Of a stretch of DNA of 52,258 nt, positions 25,121-33,056 are shown one piece after another. Every line of letters begins with the position of its first letter. Positions within the stretch are counted from its first letter, which is position 1. The stretch is from positions 8,585 through 60,842 of the forward strand of contig NZ_BMPI01000026.1 of assembly GCF_014647515.1 (NCBI RefSeq). The letters are read 5' to 3'. Source of the DNA: Dactylosporangium sucinum (GTDB lineage Bacteria > Actinomycetota > Actinomycetes > Mycobacteriales > Micromonosporaceae). The position numbers and the translations under genes are program-made. The notes beneath the pieces are model-generated. The model did no database searches, was not told the DNA's origin, and saw nothing but the letters and a program-made list of their open reading frames with translations.

Positions 25121-26269
25121 GTGGAGTGGCTGAACGCGCTCGACGACGACGCCGCGGCGCGGCACGCCGCGGGCCTGCGGCGCGAGCTGCGCCCCCGCGG
25201 GGCGGCGATCGACCTCGCCGGCAACGACTACCTGGGCCTGTCCCGCCACCCCGAGGTGCTCGCCGCCGCGGCCGGGGCGCTCGCCGAGTTCGGGCTCGGC
25301 GCGACCGGCTCGCGGCTCGTGCGCGGCACCACCGCCGTCCACGAGGCCCTGGAGACCGGGCTGGCGGACCTGCTGGGCGCCGAGTCGGCGCTGGTGTACT
25401 CCTCGGGCTACCTGGCCAACCTCGGCGCCGTGCGGGCCCTCGTGCGGGACGGCACCCTCGTCGTCTCCGACGCCCACAACCACGCGTCGATCGTCGACGG
25501 CTGCCGGCTCGCCTGCGCCGGCCGGGCCGGGCGCGCGGGCGCGGCCACCGTCGTCGCGCCGCACGCCGACCCGGCCGCGGTCCGCGACATCCTGGCCGCC
25601 CACCCGGGCCGGCCCGCGGTCGTGGTCACCGAGAGCGTCTTCTCCGTCGACGGGGACCTGGCGCCGCTCGCCGAGCTGCACGCGGTCGCCCGGGCGCACG
25701 GCGCGCTGCTGCTCGTCGACGACGCCCACGCGCTCGGCGTGCTCGGCCCGCGCGGCGCCGGCGGGGTCGCCGCCGCCGGGCTGGCCGGGGAGCCGGACGT
25801 GGTGGTCACCGCGACGCTGTCCAAGTCGCTGGGGGCGGCCGGCGGTGTCGTCGCCGGCCCGCGGCAGCTGCACCGGCTGCTCGTCGACACCGGACGCACG
25901 TTCATCTACGACACCGCGCTGCCGCCGGCCGTCGCCGCCGGCGCCCTCGCCGCCCTGCGGCTGCTCGCCGGCGGTGACGCGCTGCGCGCCGAGCTGCACG
26001 CCCGCACCGCCCGGGCCGTGGCGCGGCTGCGGGCCGAGGGCCTGGAGGTCTCGGCACCCGACGGCGGGGTCGTCTCGGTCGCCGCGCCCAGCCCCGACGA
26101 GGCGTTCGCCTGGGCGGCGGCCTGCCGCGAGCGCGGGGTCGCGGTAGGCTGCTTCCGCCCACCGTCCACACCGGACGGTCGCGCGCGGCTGCGGCTGACC
26201 GTCGGCGTCGGCGTGCCGGCCGAGGACTTCGACCACGCGCTCGACATCATCATCAAGGAGCGCCCGTGA
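25121..26269 (+). CDS. bioF: 8-amino-7-oxononanoate synthase
   Basis: BioF condenses a pimeloyl thioester with alanine to make the first biotin precursor ring skeleton. The 382-residue alpha-oxoamine synthase has NDYLGLSRHP, GATGSRLVRGTTAVHEALE, SGYLANLGA, the PLP-contacting VDDAHALGVLG (Asp201, His203) and the PLP lysine in TLSKSLGAAGG (Lys235). The GTG start is preceded by GGGGAGG six bases upstream. It overlaps bioD by GTGA. Confidence 0.94.
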   Translation: MEWLNALDDDAAARHAAGLRRELRPRGAAIDLAGNDYLGLSRHPEVLAAAAGALAEFGLGATGSRLVRGTTAVHEALETGLADLLGAESALVYSSGYLANLGAVRALVRDGTLVVSDAHNHASIVDGCRLACAGRAGRAGAATVVAPHADPAAVRDILAAHPGRPAVVVTESVFSVDGDLAPLAELHAVARAHGALLLVDDAHALGVLGPRGAGGVAAAGLAGEPDVVVTATLSKSLGAAGGVVAGPRQLHRLLVDTGRTFIYDTALPPAVAAGALAALRLLAGGDALRAELHARTARAVARLRAEGLEVSAPDGGVVSVAAPSPDEAFAWAAACRERGVAVGCFRPPSTPDGRARLRLTVGVGVPAEDFDHALDIIIKERP

Positions 26270-27009
26270 CGGACCTCTTCGAGGGTTCGACCGTCATCCC
26301 CGTCCCGCTCACCGGCCCCGTCGTCGTCACCGGCACCGACACCGGCGTCGGCAAGACCATCGTCACCGCCGCCATCGCCGCCACGGCGACCGCCGCCGGG
26401 CTCAGCGTCGCCGTGGTGAAGCCGGCCCAGACCGGCACCGCCGACGGCGACGAGCCGGACGCGCGCACCGTGGCCCGCCTGGCCGAGCCGGCGAGCGTGC
26501 GGACCCTCGCCGAGTACCCGGACCCGCTCGCCCCGCTCGCCGCCGCCCGCGTGGCCGGGGAGGACGCGCTCACGGCGGTCATGGCCCAGCTGGCGATCCG
26601 CGGCGCCGCCGAGAACCACGACCTGACGCTGATCGAGGGCGCGGGGGGTCTGCTGGTACCGATGGGCGAAGGCGGCTGGACCGTCCTCGACCTCGCCGCC
26701 GCCCTCGACGCGACGGCCGTCGTCGTCGCCCGCGCCGGGCTGGGCACCCTGAACCACACCGCCCTCACGCTGGAGGCGCTCGCCCGCCGCGGCGTCCCGG
26801 CGCTGGTCGTCCTCGGCGCGTGGCCGGCCGACCCGGAGCTGGTCCACCGCACCAACCTGTTCGACCTGCCGGGCGAGCTGGCCGGCGCGGTGCCCGACGG
26901 CGCCGGCGCCCTCGCCCCGGAGCTGTTCCGCCGGGAGGCGCCGCACTGGCTGGCGGACCGGCTGCACGGTCGGTTCGACCCGGTCGCTTTTCGCTCCCAC
27001 AGCAAGTAG
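26266..27009 (+). CDS. bioD: Dethiobiotin synthetase
   Basis: BioD uses ATP and CO2 to close the ureido ring of diaminopelargonic acid, giving dethiobiotin. The 247-residue protein has the P-loop GTDTGVGKT (23-31), the VVKPAQTG segment, EGAGGLLVPM and LGTLNHTALT, all family features. bioA, which supplies the substrate, is not in the window. Coupled to bioF by overlap. Confidence 0.93.
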   Translation: MTDLFEGSTVIPVPLTGPVVVTGTDTGVGKTIVTAAIAATATAAGLSVAVVKPAQTGTADGDEPDARTVARLAEPASVRTLAEYPDPLAPLAAARVAGEDALTAVMAQLAIRGAAENHDLTLIEGAGGLLVPMGEGGWTVLDLAAALDATAVVVARAGLGTLNHTALTLEALARRGVPALVVLGAWPADPELVHRTNLFDLPGELAGAVPDGAGALAPELFRREAPHWLADRLHGRFDPVAFRSHSK

Positions 27010-27035
27010 GGACGACGAAGATCGATCAAAGCCGG

Positions 27036-27041
27036 TACGGT
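27036..27041 (+). promoter_or_regulatory. -10 element TACGGT for the PIN-like gene (leaderless)
   Basis: TACGGT is followed by seven bases and ATG 27049. Confidence 0.45.
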
Positions 27042-27048
27042 CGGCGCC

Positions 27049-27447
27049 ATGGAAGCGATCGTGGGCGACCTCGTGCTCGACACGTCGGCCATCCTGGCGT
27101 ACACACAGGGCAAGGCGGGGGTCGAGGAGCTGGTCGCGAACGTGGTCGCCGGCGGCGGCACGGTCGTCGTCCCGGCGGTCGCCGTCGCCGAGACCCGCGG
27201 CGAGCTCGACTACCGTGAGGAGCTGGGCCGGCTCGACGCGCTCGTGGCCACGACCGGCGTGCGGGTGGCGCCGCTCGACGGCGCCGACGCGGTCGACCTC
27301 GGCCGGCTCGCGTCGCGCCTGAACAGCACCGTCGGCCTGGCCCACGCGGTCGCCGAGGCCCAGCGGCACGAGGCCCGGCTGGTCACCGCCCACGGCGCGC
27401 ACGTGCGCCGCTCGCTGGGCGACCTGAACGGCATCGTCGACCTCTAG
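27049..27447 (+). CDS. PIN-domain-like protein with incomplete active site
   Basis: The 132-residue protein begins MEAIVGDLVLDTSAILAYTQ, the first PIN strand with its conserved Asp. VAVAETRGELD supplies the second acidic residue. The third acidic position (normally near DAHAAALA) reads TVGLAHAVAEAQ, and the usual T-x-D near the end reads VTAHGAHV, so one or two metal ligands are missing. No antitoxin gene is adjacent. It is probably not an active VapC-type RNase, though the fold looks right. Homology is moderate. Confidence 0.55.
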   Translation: MEAIVGDLVLDTSAILAYTQGKAGVEELVANVVAGGGTVVVPAVAVAETRGELDYREELGRLDALVATTGVRVAPLDGADAVDLGRLASRLNSTVGLAHAVAEAQRHEARLVTAHGAHVRRSLGDLNGIVDL

Positions 27448-27482
27448 CAGCGCCCCGCTGCTCCCGGGAAGCTGCTCCCCGT

Positions 27483-27558
27483 GTCGATCTTGCAGTTGTG
27501 GTGCCTGACAAACCTGGACATTCCTGGAGCGTCGCGGCACCACAACTGCAAGATCGAC
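27483..27558. repeat. Perfect 23-bp-arm inverted repeat with 30-base loop
   Basis: The left arm (27483-27505) starts GTCGATCTTGCAGTTGTGG and its exact complement occupies 27536-27558. The spacer is 27506-27535. It lies between converging genes: 36 bases after the PIN-like gene and 11 bases before the end of the kinase gene. It could be a bidirectional terminator, but the arm length and perfection suggest a mobile or repeated palindrome. Confidence 0.8.
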
Positions 27559-27568
27559 GCAATGGGGG

Positions 27569-28243
27569 CTAGCGGGGCGACGGGGCGAGCACCGTTGCCG
27601 GCAGGGTGAGGCGGAACGACGTGTCGTCCAGGCGGACGTCGCCGCCGCACAGCGCGGCCACCGCCCGGGCCACCCGCAGGTCGGCGGCGCTCGGCAGGGC
27701 CGGCGCGTCGTCGGCCGGGCGGCGCGGCGCGGCACCGAGCGGCGTCGTCAGCTCCGCGTGCGGGACGATCCGCGCGTCGATCGCCGGGGCCGGGTCGCGG
27801 CGCAGCGTGACCGCGACGTGCGCGCGGGCCGGCGCGGCCGTGGCCAGCCAGAGGACGAGCTGACCGACCAGGTGCCGGCAGACCATCTCGTCGGCCGCGA
27901 CCGGCACCGTGTCGGGCACGTCGGCGTGCACGCTCACCCCGCCGGCCACCGCCACCCGGCGGGCCAGGTCGACCGCGTCGCGCAGCACCGCCACCAGGTC
28001 GGTCGCACCGGACCGCGGTGCGGCCCCGCCGGTCGCCGCCAGCGGCAGTACCACGGTGTCGACGTACCGCTCGAGCCGTATCGCGTTGCGGTCGATGGCG
28101 TCCAGGCAGGCCGCGCCCTCGCCCGGCCCGCCGGGGTCGTCGCGCAGCAGCCGGGTGTACGCGAGGATCGAGGTCAGCGGCGTGTGCAACTCGTGCCGCA
28201 TCCGCGCCGCCGTGTCGTCACCGGTGGAGAACAAGGTGCTCAT
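27569..28243 (-). CDS. Stripped-down histidine kinase-like protein (HisKA domain)
   Basis: The 224-residue protein has an H-box MRHELHTPLTSILAYTRLL (phosphoacceptor candidate His17) close to its N-terminus. There is no sensor domain or membrane helix. The following region has the length of an ATP-binding domain, but the N-box (HLVGQLVLWLAT) lacks the Asn and no clear G-boxes (DxGxG) are visible. It may be a pseudokinase or histidine phosphotransfer protein, or need a partner. No response regulator is adjacent. Confidence 0.6.
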   Translation of the reverse strand: MSTLFSTGDDTAARMRHELHTPLTSILAYTRLLRDDPGGPGEGAACLDAIDRNAIRLERYVDTVVLPLAATGGAAPRSGATDLVAVLRDAVDLARRVAVAGGVSVHADVPDTVPVAADEMVCRHLVGQLVLWLATAAPARAHVAVTLRRDPAPAIDARIVPHAELTTPLGAAPRRPADDAPALPSAADLRVARAVAALCGGDVRLDDTSFRLTLPATVLAPSPR

Positions 28244-28285
28244 CGACCTGACAAACCCCGGCGGCGGGCGGGAAGGTGTGCCGGT

Positions 28286-28918
28286 TCACCCGATCGGGAG
28301 CAGGTGCCGCGGCGCCCGCGGCGAGTGCGGCACCGGCTGGCGCAGCACGGCGCGGCGCAGTTCGGCCTGCACGGCCGGCGGCTCGCCCGACGCGTCGACG
28401 ATCGTGAAGCCGGCGGCCTCGGGCAGCGCGCGGTACGCCGCGTCGCAGGCCGCCAGGTAGGACAGCTCCTCGTGGTCCTTGCCGCGCGCCTCGACCCGCT
28501 CCTGGGCGGTCGCCGGCGCCACCGCGAGGTACAGGACCAGGTCCGGCTTCGGGAAGGCGGCGAACAGGGCCCGCGCCCAGCGCTGCCTCCCGCCGCGCAC
28601 GGTGATGCTCGTGTACTGGCAGTAGGTGTACCGGTCCATCACCGCGACCGTGCCGGTCAGCCGGGACAGCAGCAGCGCCCGGGCGATGACCAGCCAGCGC
28701 AGCAGCGTCTCGACCAGGAGGAAGCCCCGCACGCCGAGGAGGTCCTCGGCGTCGCGCCGCCCGAGCCGGCGGGCCACCTTGCCGAAGAAGACCCGGCCGG
28801 CGGCGTTGCGGTGGTAGCGCGCCGGGGTCCCGGTCGCGGTCAGCCAGTCGGCGAGCCACCGGGCCTGGGTGCTCTTGCCGGCGCCGTCGATACCAATCAG
28901 TGCCACTGTACGGATCAC
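28286..28918 (-). CDS. Thymidylate kinase-like protein
   Basis: The 210-residue P-loop kinase has Walker A GIDGAGKST (9-17), the DRY motif in VMDRYTYCQYTSI, PKPDLVLYLAVAPATAQERV and a LID-like RGKDHEE. These match dTMP kinases and related nucleoside-monophosphate kinases. The enzyme transfers phosphate from ATP to dTMP or a similar nucleotide in the cytoplasm. Some segments (RVFFGKVARRLG) differ from typical Tmk, so it may be a paralogue with another substrate. The GTG start has TATCGT seven bases upstream. Confidence 0.78.
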   Translation of the reverse strand: MIRTVALIGIDGAGKSTQARWLADWLTATGTPARYHRNAAGRVFFGKVARRLGRRDAEDLLGVRGFLLVETLLRWLVIARALLLSRLTGTVAVMDRYTYCQYTSITVRGGRQRWARALFAAFPKPDLVLYLAVAPATAQERVEARGKDHEELSYLAACDAAYRALPEAAGFTIVDASGEPPAVQAELRRAVLRQPVPHSPRAPRHLLPIG

Positions 28919-28925
28919 CCACCCA

Positions 28926-28931
28926 ACGATA
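28926..28931 (-). promoter_or_regulatory. -10 element TATCGT for the thymidylate-kinase-like gene (leaderless)
   Basis: The minus strand reads TATCGT, seven bases, then GTG at 28918. Confidence 0.45.
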
Positions 28932-28960
28932 AGCCCGCGGATGTGAAACCGCTGTGAGCG

Positions 28961-29803
28961 CTACGGGAGGACGATCACACTCGTGCCGCTGGCGACCTGG
29001 TCGAGCAGCACCTTCTGGGCCGCCGGGGGCATCCGGACGCAGCCGTTGGACTTCTTGTAGCCGAACTCGTTGCGGTACCAGGCGTGGATCCCGGTGTGCG
29101 CGTCGTAGAGGCCCTCGTCGACGGCGTTCTTGTCGTCGGGCACGGCGCCGAGGGCGAGCACGTCCAGGCCCGCGTAGACCTTGCTCGGCAGCGACGAGCG
29201 CCCGAGCACGAACGTGCGGCCGAGCGGCGTCGGCGTGGACGGCGCACCGATCGTGACGGTCCAGGTCTGCTGGGTCACGCCGTCGCGCAGCCAGGTGAGG
29301 GTGAACGCGGAGCGCCGCACGACGAGCTGGTCGCGCAGCGGCCGGGTGGTCCAGCCGCCGGCCGGCAGCCAGCCGACGCTGCGGTTGATCGACGGCAGCA
29401 GCACCGCCACCCAGCCGTCGCGGCGCGCGACGATCGGCATGACCAGGTCGACGCCGCTGATCTGCGGGGTCAGGTAGGCGCGGGCCTGCCCGCCCGGGGC
29501 GTCGTAGACCGGGCTCTTCGCGGCGAGCTGCAGTCCCTCGGTGAGCGCCGTGGTCGACGCCTGGTCGGGGTCGGCCGGGAAGCCGGTCGCCGCCTGTGTG
29601 TAGGTGATCGTCGGCAACCCGGCGGCGGGCGCCGCGGCCGGCGGGGTGCTCGCCGCGGCCGGCGGCGCGGGGCTCGCGGACGCGGCGGCCGTCGGCGCCT
29701 GGGACGCCGGCGGTGCCGCCGTGGGAGTGCTGGCCGGTCTGCCGCCGCAGGCGGTGAGTGTGGCTGCGAGCGCGGTGAGGACGGCGACCCGGCGCAGGAG
29801 CAT
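28961..29803 (-). CDS. L,D-transpeptidase (YkuD) lipoprotein
   Basis: The 280-residue protein starts MLLRRVAVLTALAATLTACG with a lipobox at Cys19, so it should be anchored outside the membrane after Lgt processing. A Pro/Ala/Ser/Thr-rich linker (20-62) follows. The YkuD catalytic domain (about 165-280) has HTGIHAW and the catalytic SNGCVRM with Cys255. Such enzymes make 3-3 cross-links in peptidoglycan or attach proteins to it. Start ATG 29803 was chosen for the signal peptide and a TACGCT hexamer six bases upstream; the frame is open further upstream. Confidence 0.9.
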   Translation of the reverse strand: MLLRRVAVLTALAATLTACGGRPASTPTAAPPASQAPTAAASASPAPPAAASTPPAAAPAAGLPTITYTQAATGFPADPDQASTTALTEGLQLAAKSPVYDAPGGQARAYLTPQISGVDLVMPIVARRDGWVAVLLPSINRSVGWLPAGGWTTRPLRDQLVVRRSAFTLTWLRDGVTQQTWTVTIGAPSTPTPLGRTFVLGRSSLPSKVYAGLDVLALGAVPDDKNAVDEGLYDAHTGIHAWYRNEFGYKKSNGCVRMPPAAQKVLLDQVASGTSVIVLP

Positions 29804-29809
29804 CCGCCC

Positions 29810-29815
29810 AGCGTA
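29810..29815 (-). promoter_or_regulatory. -10 element TACGCT for the L,D-transpeptidase gene (leaderless)
   Basis: The minus strand reads TACGCT, six bases, then ATG at 29803. Confidence 0.4.
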
Positions 29816-29838
29816 GCGGGGCCACCTGGCGGTCCGCG

Positions 29839-31248
29839 TCAGGCGTTCCGGCAGGCGGCCTCGATCCGGAGGATGGCCTCCGGCAGGTTGGCGGTCGGGA
29901 TCGAGCCGTAGCCGACGACCAGCCCGGGGTCGGGACGGGGCGGCGGCTCGGCGTAGAACGAGGCCAGGGGCTCGACCGCGACCTCGGCCGCGCGCAGGCG
30001 GGCGACGATCGCGTCCACCGGCAGGCCGGGCACCGCGCGGAAGGTCAGGTGCAGGCCGGCCGAGGAGGGCACCGGCGTGAACCACCCGGCCAGGGGACCC
30101 CGGGCGGCCGCCGTGAGCAGCTCGTGCCGGGCCGCGTAGACGCGGGTCACCGCGCGCAGGTGCCGGGCCAGCCGGCCCTCGTCGAGCAGCGCCGCCAGGG
30201 CCAGCTGGGCGGCCGGGTCGCCGTGCCAGTCGGTGAGCCGCTTCGCGGCCCGCAGCGCCGGGCGCAGGGTGGCCGGCGCGACCAGGAAGCCCAGCCGCAG
30301 CGCGGGCAGCAGCGTCTTCGAGAACGAGCCGACGTAGATCACCCGGCCGGCCCGGTCGAGGCTCTGCAGCGGCTCGAGCGGCCGGTCGGAGAAGCGGAAC
30401 TCGCTGTCGTAGTCGTCCTCGACCACCGCCGCCCCGGTCTCCTCGGCCCAGGCCAGCAGCGCCGAGCGGCGGTGCAGCGACATCGCGATGCCCAGCGGGT
30501 ACTGGTGGGACGGCGTGACGTAGACGAGGCGCGCGGTGCGCGGCAGCGCGCCCACCACGATCCCCTCGGCGTCGACCGGCACGCCCACGACCCGGGCGCC
30601 GTGGGCGGCGAACAGCCGCCGGGCCGGCCGGTAGCCGGGCTCCTCGACCGCGACGACCGCCCCCGGCTCGACGAGCACCCGGGCGACGAGGTCCAGGGCC
30701 TGCTGGGCGCCGTGCGTCACGAGCACGTCGTCGGGCGCGGCCCGCACCGAGCGGGACAGCCCGGCGTGCCGGGCGATCGCCGCCCGCAGCTCGGGGGCGC
30801 CGGCCGGGTCGCCGTAGTCGGCCCGGGCGGCGAGCGAGCGGCCCAGCAGCCGGCGCCAGGTGGCGAGCGGGAACAGCGCCGGGTCCGGGTGCCCGGCGCG
30901 CAGGTCGAAGCGGGCCGGTTCGGCGGGCGGGGGCTCGTCGAGCAGCTGCGCCCAGCGCCGCGCCGGCCGCAGCGCACCGCCCGGGGCGCGCCGCTGCGCC
31001 GGGCGGGCCGGGCGGAACGCGACGAACGTGCCGGCGCCGGCCCGGCCCTCCAGGAACCCGTCGCCGACCAGCCGGTCGTAGGCGGCGGCGACCGTGTTGC
31101 GCGCCACCGACAGCCGGCGGGCCAGCTCGCGGCTCGGCGGCACCCGCTCCCCGGCGCGCAGCCGGCCGTCGAGGATCGCGTCGCGCAGCTGCCGGTAGAT
31201 GCGGTCGGTGCGGTCGCCGCGCCCGTCGAGGCTGATGTGCAGGTCCAC
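29839..31248 (-). CDS. MocR-family regulator (GntR HTH fused to aminotransferase-like domain)
   Basis: The 469-residue protein begins MDLHISLDGRGDRTDRIYRQ. A GntR winged helix spans about residues 12-80 (PPSRELARRLSVARNTVAAAYD). A class I aminotransferase fold follows, with ADYGDPAGAPELRAAIARH, VEEPGYRPARR, VEDDYDSEFR and the PLP lysine in GSFSKTLLPALRLG. MocR proteins sense PLP or amino-acid-PLP adducts. It is divergent from an APC amino-acid permease with 72 bases between them, so it probably controls that permease and itself. The GTG at 31248 was chosen; the frame is open far upstream over the permease. Confidence 0.92.
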   Translation of the reverse strand: MDLHISLDGRGDRTDRIYRQLRDAILDGRLRAGERVPPSRELARRLSVARNTVAAAYDRLVGDGFLEGRAGAGTFVAFRPARPAQRRAPGGALRPARRWAQLLDEPPPAEPARFDLRAGHPDPALFPLATWRRLLGRSLAARADYGDPAGAPELRAAIARHAGLSRSVRAAPDDVLVTHGAQQALDLVARVLVEPGAVVAVEEPGYRPARRLFAAHGARVVGVPVDAEGIVVGALPRTARLVYVTPSHQYPLGIAMSLHRRSALLAWAEETGAAVVEDDYDSEFRFSDRPLEPLQSLDRAGRVIYVGSFSKTLLPALRLGFLVAPATLRPALRAAKRLTDWHGDPAAQLALAALLDEGRLARHLRAVTRVYAARHELLTAAARGPLAGWFTPVPSSAGLHLTFRAVPGLPVDAIVARLRAAEVAVEPLASFYAEPPPRPDPGLVVGYGSIPTANLPEAILRIEAACRNA

Positions 31249-31253
31249 GATGC

Positions 31254-31298
31254 TTGGCCCAATCGGGATGGCCTGGATTGGCGCTTCTGGACGGCCAA
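31254..31298. promoter_or_regulatory. Nested inverted repeats between the MocR regulator and the permease
   Basis: TTGGCC (31254-31259) mirrors GGCCAA (31293-31298), and CCAATC (31259-31264) mirrors GATTGG (31276-31281). Paired half-sites spread over about 45 bp fit the extended sites known for MocR regulators. Confidence 0.45.
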
Positions 31299-31307
31299 AC
31301 CCCAACC

Positions 31308-31313
31308 TAGCGT
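31308..31313 (+). promoter_or_regulatory. -10 element TAGCGT for the amino-acid permease (leaderless)
   Basis: TAGCGT is followed by seven bases and GTG 31321. It lies ten bases from the MocR half-sites. Confidence 0.5.
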
Positions 31314-31320
31314 GATCGGT

Positions 31321-32655
31321 GTGCTGACCGTCAAACAGGGCGCCGCGCTGAACATCGGCGCGGTGCTGGGCACCGGGGTGATCGCCCTGCCGGCGCTCGC
31401 CGCGCAGGTCGCCGGCCCGGCGTCGCTGCTGGCCTGGCTCGCGCTCATCGTGCTGTCCGCCCCGCTCGCGCTGACCTTCGCCGCGCTCGGCGCCCGCTAC
31501 CCGGACGCCGGCGGGGTGGCGACCTACGTGGCGCGGGCGTTCGGCGCGCGGGCGGCCGCGGTCGTCGGCTGGACGTTCTTCTTCGCGGTGCCGGTCGGCG
31601 CGCTGCCCGCGGCCACGTTCGGCGGGGCGTACGTGACGGCGGTGGCCGGCGGGGGGTACCGCACGACGCTGCTCACCGCCGGCGCGCTCGTCGTGCTGGT
31701 CGCGGCGGCGAACCTCGGGGGCGTGCGGCTCTCCGGCCGGGTCCAGCTCGTCCTGGCCGCCGTGCTCGTCGCCCTGCTCGTCGCGGCCACGGCCGCCGCG
31801 CTGCCGTCGGCCCGCTGGGACAACCTCACCCCGTTCGCGCCACACGGCTGGGCCGCCATCGGGCCGGCGGTCGCGGTGCTCGTCTGGGGCTTCGCCGGCT
31901 GGGAGGCGGTCACCTCCCTCGCCGCCGACTACCGCGACCCGGCCCGGGACGTGCCCCGCGCCGCCTGGATCGCCGTCGGCGTGGTCGGCGCGCTGTACCT
32001 CGCGGTCGCCGCCACCAGCCAGCTCGTGCTCACGACACCCTCCGAGGCGCCGCTGGCCGACCTGCTGGCGCTGCGCCTCGGGCCGGGCAGCCGGGTGGTG
32101 ACCGCGGTCGTGGCGCTGCTGCTCACCGCCGGGGCGATGAACGCGTACTTCGCCGGCGCCGCCAAGCTCGGCGCCGCCCTCGCCCGCGACGGCGCGCTGC
32201 CGGGCTGGCTGGCCAAGGGCGCCGGCGCCGGGCAGGTGCCGCGGCGCAGCCTGGCCGTCGTCGCGCTGCTCGCCGGGGCCACGCTCGCCCTCGCGGCCGG
32301 AACCGGGCTCGGCCCCCGCCCGCTGCTGCTGCTCACGACCGGCTCGTTCGTCGTCGTGTACGTGCTGGGCACGGCCGCGGCCGTGCGGCTGCTCCCGCGC
32401 GGGTCGTGGGCCCGCCGGGTCGCCGGCTTCGCCCTGCTCTCGACGCTCGGGCTGCTCGCCGTCAGCGGCCGGTACGTGCTGTGGAGCGCCGTCGTCGCGG
32501 CGGCCGCGCTGCTCTACCAGCAGGCCGCCGCGCGGCGCCGGACTCAGAGGCTGCGGTCGTCGACGATGTGCATGGCGGCTTCCTCGGCCGAGGCCGCGCC
32601 GCCGTCGATGCCGACGTCCGAGCCGATCTCGTCCTTCTCGTCGTCCTCGCCGTAG
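31321..32655 (+). CDS. APC-superfamily amino-acid permease/exporter
   Basis: The 444-residue protein starts MLTVKQGAALNIGAVLGTGV and has about 11-12 membrane helices. The opening GAVLGTGVIALPALAAQVAGPAS and the ARYPDAGGVATYVARAFG segment match APC transporters close to YjeH, which exports methionine and branched-chain amino acids. The divergent MocR regulator supports an amino-acid substrate. The last ~37 residues (from TQRLRSSTM, ending SSFSSSSP) are read from the complement of the convergent DUF5709 gene, a 112-base overlap. This tail is unlikely to be conserved and suggests loss of the ancestral stop. The GTG 31321 start follows the leaderless pattern. Confidence 0.88.
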   Translation: MLTVKQGAALNIGAVLGTGVIALPALAAQVAGPASLLAWLALIVLSAPLALTFAALGARYPDAGGVATYVARAFGARAAAVVGWTFFFAVPVGALPAATFGGAYVTAVAGGGYRTTLLTAGALVVLVAAANLGGVRLSGRVQLVLAAVLVALLVAATAAALPSARWDNLTPFAPHGWAAIGPAVAVLVWGFAGWEAVTSLAADYRDPARDVPRAAWIAVGVVGALYLAVAATSQLVLTTPSEAPLADLLALRLGPGSRVVTAVVALLLTAGAMNAYFAGAAKLGAALARDGALPGWLAKGAGAGQVPRRSLAVVALLAGATLALAAGTGLGPRPLLLLTTGSFVVVYVLGTAAAVRLLPRGSWARRVAGFALLSTLGLLAVSGRYVLWSAVVAAAALLYQQAAARRRTQRLRSSTMCMAASSAEAAPPSMPTSEPISSFSSSSP

Positions 32656-32987
32656 CCCCCGTCGGGCGCCACGAGGCGGCCGGCCCGCCGGTCGCCGACC
32701 TCGTCGGCGTCGAAGAACTCGCCGGACTCCGTCGTGTTGCCGAAGTCGTCCTGGTCGAGCCGGGACACCGGGTCGGGCTCCTCCTGGGCGATCCGCCGGT
32801 CGAGCGACTCGCCCTGCTGGGCCTCCGCCTGGGTGACGCCGAACGCGTTGAGCCCGCGCGGCCTCTCCGGCGGCGAGTACCCCTCGTCGAGCGCGTCGTC
32901 GAGGCCCCGGTCGGACAGGGTGTCCTGGGCGGACAGCTGGCCCTCGTCGTCGGGATCCGGGTCCCAGCTGTCGGTCTCCTGCGTCAT
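32544..32987 (-). CDS. DUF5709 domain-containing protein
   Basis: The 147-residue acidic protein begins MTQETDSWDPDPDDEGQLSA, then DTLSDRGLDDALDEGYSPPE and RGLNAFGVTQAEAQQGESLD, the conserved pattern of this actinobacterial family of unknown function. It later has EEPDPVSRLDQDDFGNT and ends AASAEEAAMHIVDDRSL. There is no signal peptide or membrane segment; it is probably soluble and partly disordered. GAGGAGAAG precedes the ATG. The 3' 112 bases overlap the permease gene on the other strand. Confidence 0.88.
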   Translation of the reverse strand: MTQETDSWDPDPDDEGQLSAQDTLSDRGLDDALDEGYSPPERPRGLNAFGVTQAEAQQGESLDRRIAQEEPDPVSRLDQDDFGNTTESGEFFDADEVGDRRAGRLVAPDGGYGEDDEKDEIGSDVGIDGGAASAEEAAMHIVDDRSL

Positions 32988-33014
32988 GCGCTTCTCCTCG
33001 GTGTCTCCGGTCGT

Positions 33015-33046
33015 GGCGCTGACGGAGTACATACCCCGTCAGCGCC
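33015..33046 (-). terminator. Hairpin between the GH1 gene and the DUF5709 gene
   Basis: GGCGCTGACGG (33015-33025) and CCGTCAGCGCC (33036-33046) are perfect complements around ten bases, 11 bases after the beta-glucosidase stop. It probably ends the sugar-transport operon. Confidence 0.6.
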
Positions 33047-33056
33047 CGACTTGAGC

